Of a stretch of DNA of 7,907 nt, positions 6,284 to 7,907 are shown in pieces; the first letter of the stretch is position 1; each line of letters begins with the position of its first letter. The notes below the pieces were generated by a model. The model ran no database searches. It saw only the letters and a program-made list of their open reading frames with translations, and was not told where the DNA came from. The translations under genes were made by a program, and so were the position numbers. Source of the stretch: an uncultured Gammaproteobacteria bacterium (GTDB lineage: Bacteria; Pseudomonadota; Gammaproteobacteria; Halothiobacillales; Halothiobacillaceae). The stretch lies in NCBI GenBank assembly GCA_938004235.1, contig CALKWL010000060.1:1-7907 (forward strand), written 5' to 3'.

Positions 6284-6865
6284 ATGGGACTCTTCAGCGG
6301 AATCACCGACGCGCTATTTGGCGACCCCAACCAGTCGCTGAACGCACAGCAGAAATCAAACAACCAGTCGCGCGAGTACACCAAGGAAATGGCCGACCAG
6401 GCCAGGGGTGATGCCAACCGGCTGTATTACCAGAGCGGCGAGCCCCTGCGGGCCGGTTACCAGGCCGCGCTTGATGCGCTGGGCGGCACGACACGGCATC
6501 AGATGCGTATGGCCGGTGAGGGGAACTATCTTGCCCAGGCGCAACTGTTGGCCGGGATGCCGCAATTCCAGAACGCGATTATGGGCCTGCCCGTTGACAA
6601 TTCAGCCCTGCAACCGCAGCGGCTTGACCCCGAGAAACACTTGCAGTGGATGTTCAACGCGGCGCCGGGCATCCGCTCTGGCGGCCATGACCCGAGGGAA
6701 GGCATAGACCCGCAGGTACTGAAGGACTTGCAGGCGACCGGGCTGACCCCGCAGAACTGGGCAGACCTTGCCTGGGCAAAGCAGGCATTCGAGGCGCAGG
6801 GCGGGCCGGCAAACCAGCGGAAAACCCTTGAACAGATTTACAACGAAATTTACGGGGGCAAGTAA
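6284..6865 (+). CDS. Probable internal virion/ejection-associated protein (gp14-slot), family not recognised
   Basis: This 193-residue protein has an opening MGLFSGITDALFGDP, a short amphipathic start often seen on podovirus internal and tail-associated proteins. A long Gln/Asn/Ala-rich helical region follows (about 17-100, with EYTKEMADQARGDANRLYYQ), and then a more mixed C-terminal half with GIDPQVLKDLQATGLTPQNWADLAWAKQAFE (140-170), likely helical. No signal peptide, enzyme motif or membrane span is seen. In P22 the gene here is 14, a head assembly/ejection-module protein of similar size, but I cannot claim sequence homology. AGGAG at 6273-6277 precedes the ATG by six bases and overlaps the stop of the fibre-like gene. 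Its stop overlaps the next start (TAATG), linking it to the ejection protein. Co-packaging with that protein is inferred from this arrangement. Confidence 0.7.
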   Translation: MGLFSGITDALFGDPNQSLNAQQKSNNQSREYTKEMADQARGDANRLYYQSGEPLRAGYQAALDALGGTTRHQMRMAGEGNYLAQAQLLAGMPQFQNAIMGLPVDNSALQPQRLDPEKHLQWMFNAAPGIRSGGHDPREGIDPQVLKDLQATGLTPQNWADLAWAKQAFEAQGGPANQRKTLEQIYNEIYGGK

Positions 6866-7907
6866 TGGCTATCCAGCAAACAGGCGTATTGGGCCAGCGG
6901 CAACTGTCCACCGGCGGCAACCCGGTTACCCAGGGTAATAAGTGGGGCTTTGGTAACGGCGGGGTGGTCTGGAACGGTCCCGGCCCCGCCCCGACCGGGC
7001 AGGCAGCGATTGACGGCATAAACCAGATGATGGCCGGGTCCATGTTCCAGGGCGCGAGCTTTACCCCGGGCGCAGATGGAACCTACCACTGGAACGCTGA
7101 CCACTTTAACACCTCGGCGCTGCCTCGCGGGCAGGTTAGCACCCAACCGGGCACCCAGCCGGGCGGTGGGGCGCAGGCGGGCGGCGGCACCGGTGGACAG
7201 ACCGGGGGGCTTGGCGGCATCAATACGCAGCCTGGCGGCCCCACAGCGGGCGGTGGCGGCTATGGCGGCGCATCGGGTGCGGGTGTGCCACAAACGGGCC
7301 TGATTGGCGCGGAATCGGCCTTACAGGGCGGCCTGCGCGGCGGCCTTGCCGGGATCGAGGCCGGGGTCAACCAGGCGGGGCAAACCCTGTCACCTTACAC
7401 TCAGGGCGGGAATCAGGCGTTTGGTCTGCAGTCCGCGCTCTCCGGGGCCATGGGGCCGGAAGCCCAGCGGCAGGCCTTTGCCAACTACAACGAATCGCCA
7501 GAGGTCGCGTACCAGCGGGAAATGGGCGAGCGGGCGATTACCCGCAACGCCGCAGCCACCGGTGGACTGGGTGGCGGCAGGGTTCAGCAGGAATTGCAGC
7601 GCCATGCCATCGGGCTTGCGCAGCAGGATTACGGCAACAGCTTCAACCGGCTGGGCTCCCTCGCCGAGAAGGGTTACGGCGCCGCCGGACTGCTGGGCGG
7701 GATACAGGCCAACGCCGGGGGCGCTGCGGGACAAATGGCCTACGGCACAGGGCAATCCCTCGCCGGTGGCAGAACGCGCGCAGGCGAGCAGATAGCGGGC
7801 AATTTGCAGGGCACCACGTCGGCCCTGTCGCAACTTATCAACCAGCAGGGGATGGACCTGTCAAACATCATCGGGTCGGGCGGCAACAACATTGCCAACC
7901 TGCTGGC
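6865..7907 (+). CDS. DNA ejection/transfer protein, P22 gp7-like (partial, runs off the window end)
   Basis: The frame opened by the ATG stays open to the last base, giving 347 residues without a stop, so the C-terminus is missing. Residues 1-90 are mixed and Gly-rich. Residues 91-140 are a low-complexity linker of Gly, Gln, Thr and Pro with three TQPG units (93-96, 97-100, 121-124). From about 145 come Gln/Ala/Gly-rich helices: LSGAMGPEAQRQAFANYNESPEVAYQREMGERAITRNAAATGGLGGGRV (192-240), LAQQDYGNSFNRLGSLAEKGY (251-271) and an Ala/Gly repeat series. P22 gp7 has the same EATGGLG core and following Gln/Ala helices, and related proteins are often called DNA transfer proteins. In P22 gp7 is packaged and released with the DNA, likely forming part of a channel through the cell envelope. 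P22 gp7 is only 229 residues, so this version carries a long extra N-terminal part. GGGGG at 6854-6858 is six bases before the start. Confidence 0.82.
   Translation, partial: MAIQQTGVLGQRQLSTGGNPVTQGNKWGFGNGGVVWNGPGPAPTGQAAIDGINQMMAGSMFQGASFTPGADGTYHWNADHFNTSALPRGQVSTQPGTQPGGGAQAGGGTGGQTGGLGGINTQPGGPTAGGGGYGGASGAGVPQTGLIGAESALQGGLRGGLAGIEAGVNQAGQTLSPYTQGGNQAFGLQSALSGAMGPEAQRQAFANYNESPEVAYQREMGERAITRNAAATGGLGGGRVQQELQRHAIGLAQQDYGNSFNRLGSLAEKGYGAAGLLGGIQANAGGAAGQMAYGTGQSLAGGRTRAGEQIAGNLQGTTSALSQLINQQGMDLSNIIGSGGNNIANLL
7141..7164 (+). repeat. Tandem 12-base repeat coding TQPG twice
   Basis: Two 12-base copies differ at one position (ACCCAACCGGGC, then ACCCAGCCGGGC), each coding Thr-Gln-Pro-Gly. 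A third, more diverged TQPG copy lies at 7225-7236. They fall in the Gly-rich linker of the ejection protein, so copy-number change would keep the frame and only alter linker length. Confidence 0.7.

Noticed and set aside
6850..7833. Two 147-codon frames on the - strand and a 163-codon + frame (7304-7795)
   Set aside because: They are shadows of the GC-rich, Gly/Ala/Gln-rich ejection protein, whose + frame is open from 6865 to the window end; their products are Arg/Pro/Ala-rich noise.

Overview
The window is a block of late (virion-building) genes from a short-tailed, P22-like tailed phage or prophage. All genes are on the + strand, densely packed, and in almost the order known from Salmonella phage P22. 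In P22 terms the layout is: two small genes downstream of an unseen gene (in P22 the portal gene lies here), then scaffolding (gp8-like), major coat (gp5-like), a small 63-residue protein, a gp4-like head-completion protein, a gp10-like portal/tail plug protein, a fibre-like protein where the gp26 tail needle normally sits, a 193-residue protein in the gp14 slot, and a DNA ejection protein of gp7 type that runs off the end. The host cannot be named. The GC-rich, evenly used coding sequence and the P22-type head module suggest a gammaproteobacterial or other proteobacterial host. Nothing here (no integrase, repressor, att site or host gene) tells a prophage from a free phage.

Region by region: 1-748 holds a small beta-rich protein of unknown role and a compact protein with sulfotransferase-type sequence signatures that starts at TTG. 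749-1579 is the scaffold. 1580-1759 is the only sizeable non-coding stretch and carries a possible promoter with a perfect TTGACA box. 1760-3034 is the coat gene, followed by a strong intrinsic terminator at 3063-3097. 3114-6274 is a tightly coupled run (ATGA, TGATG and 14-base overlaps) encoding the portal-to-tail closure proteins. 6284-7907 encodes two proteins probably packaged for DNA delivery.

Together these genes would co-assemble coat on a scaffold, close the filled head through gp4-like and gp10-like rings, cap the tail with a fibre or needle, and deliver internal ejection proteins with the DNA. The most unusual points are the sulfotransferase-like gene inside the head operon, the extra beta-sandwich-like domain fused to the gp4 homologue, the coat gene bracketed by its own promoter candidate and terminator, and a beta-rich fibre-like protein in place of a coiled-coil needle. 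I see no CRISPR array, RNA gene, insertion sequence or defence system.
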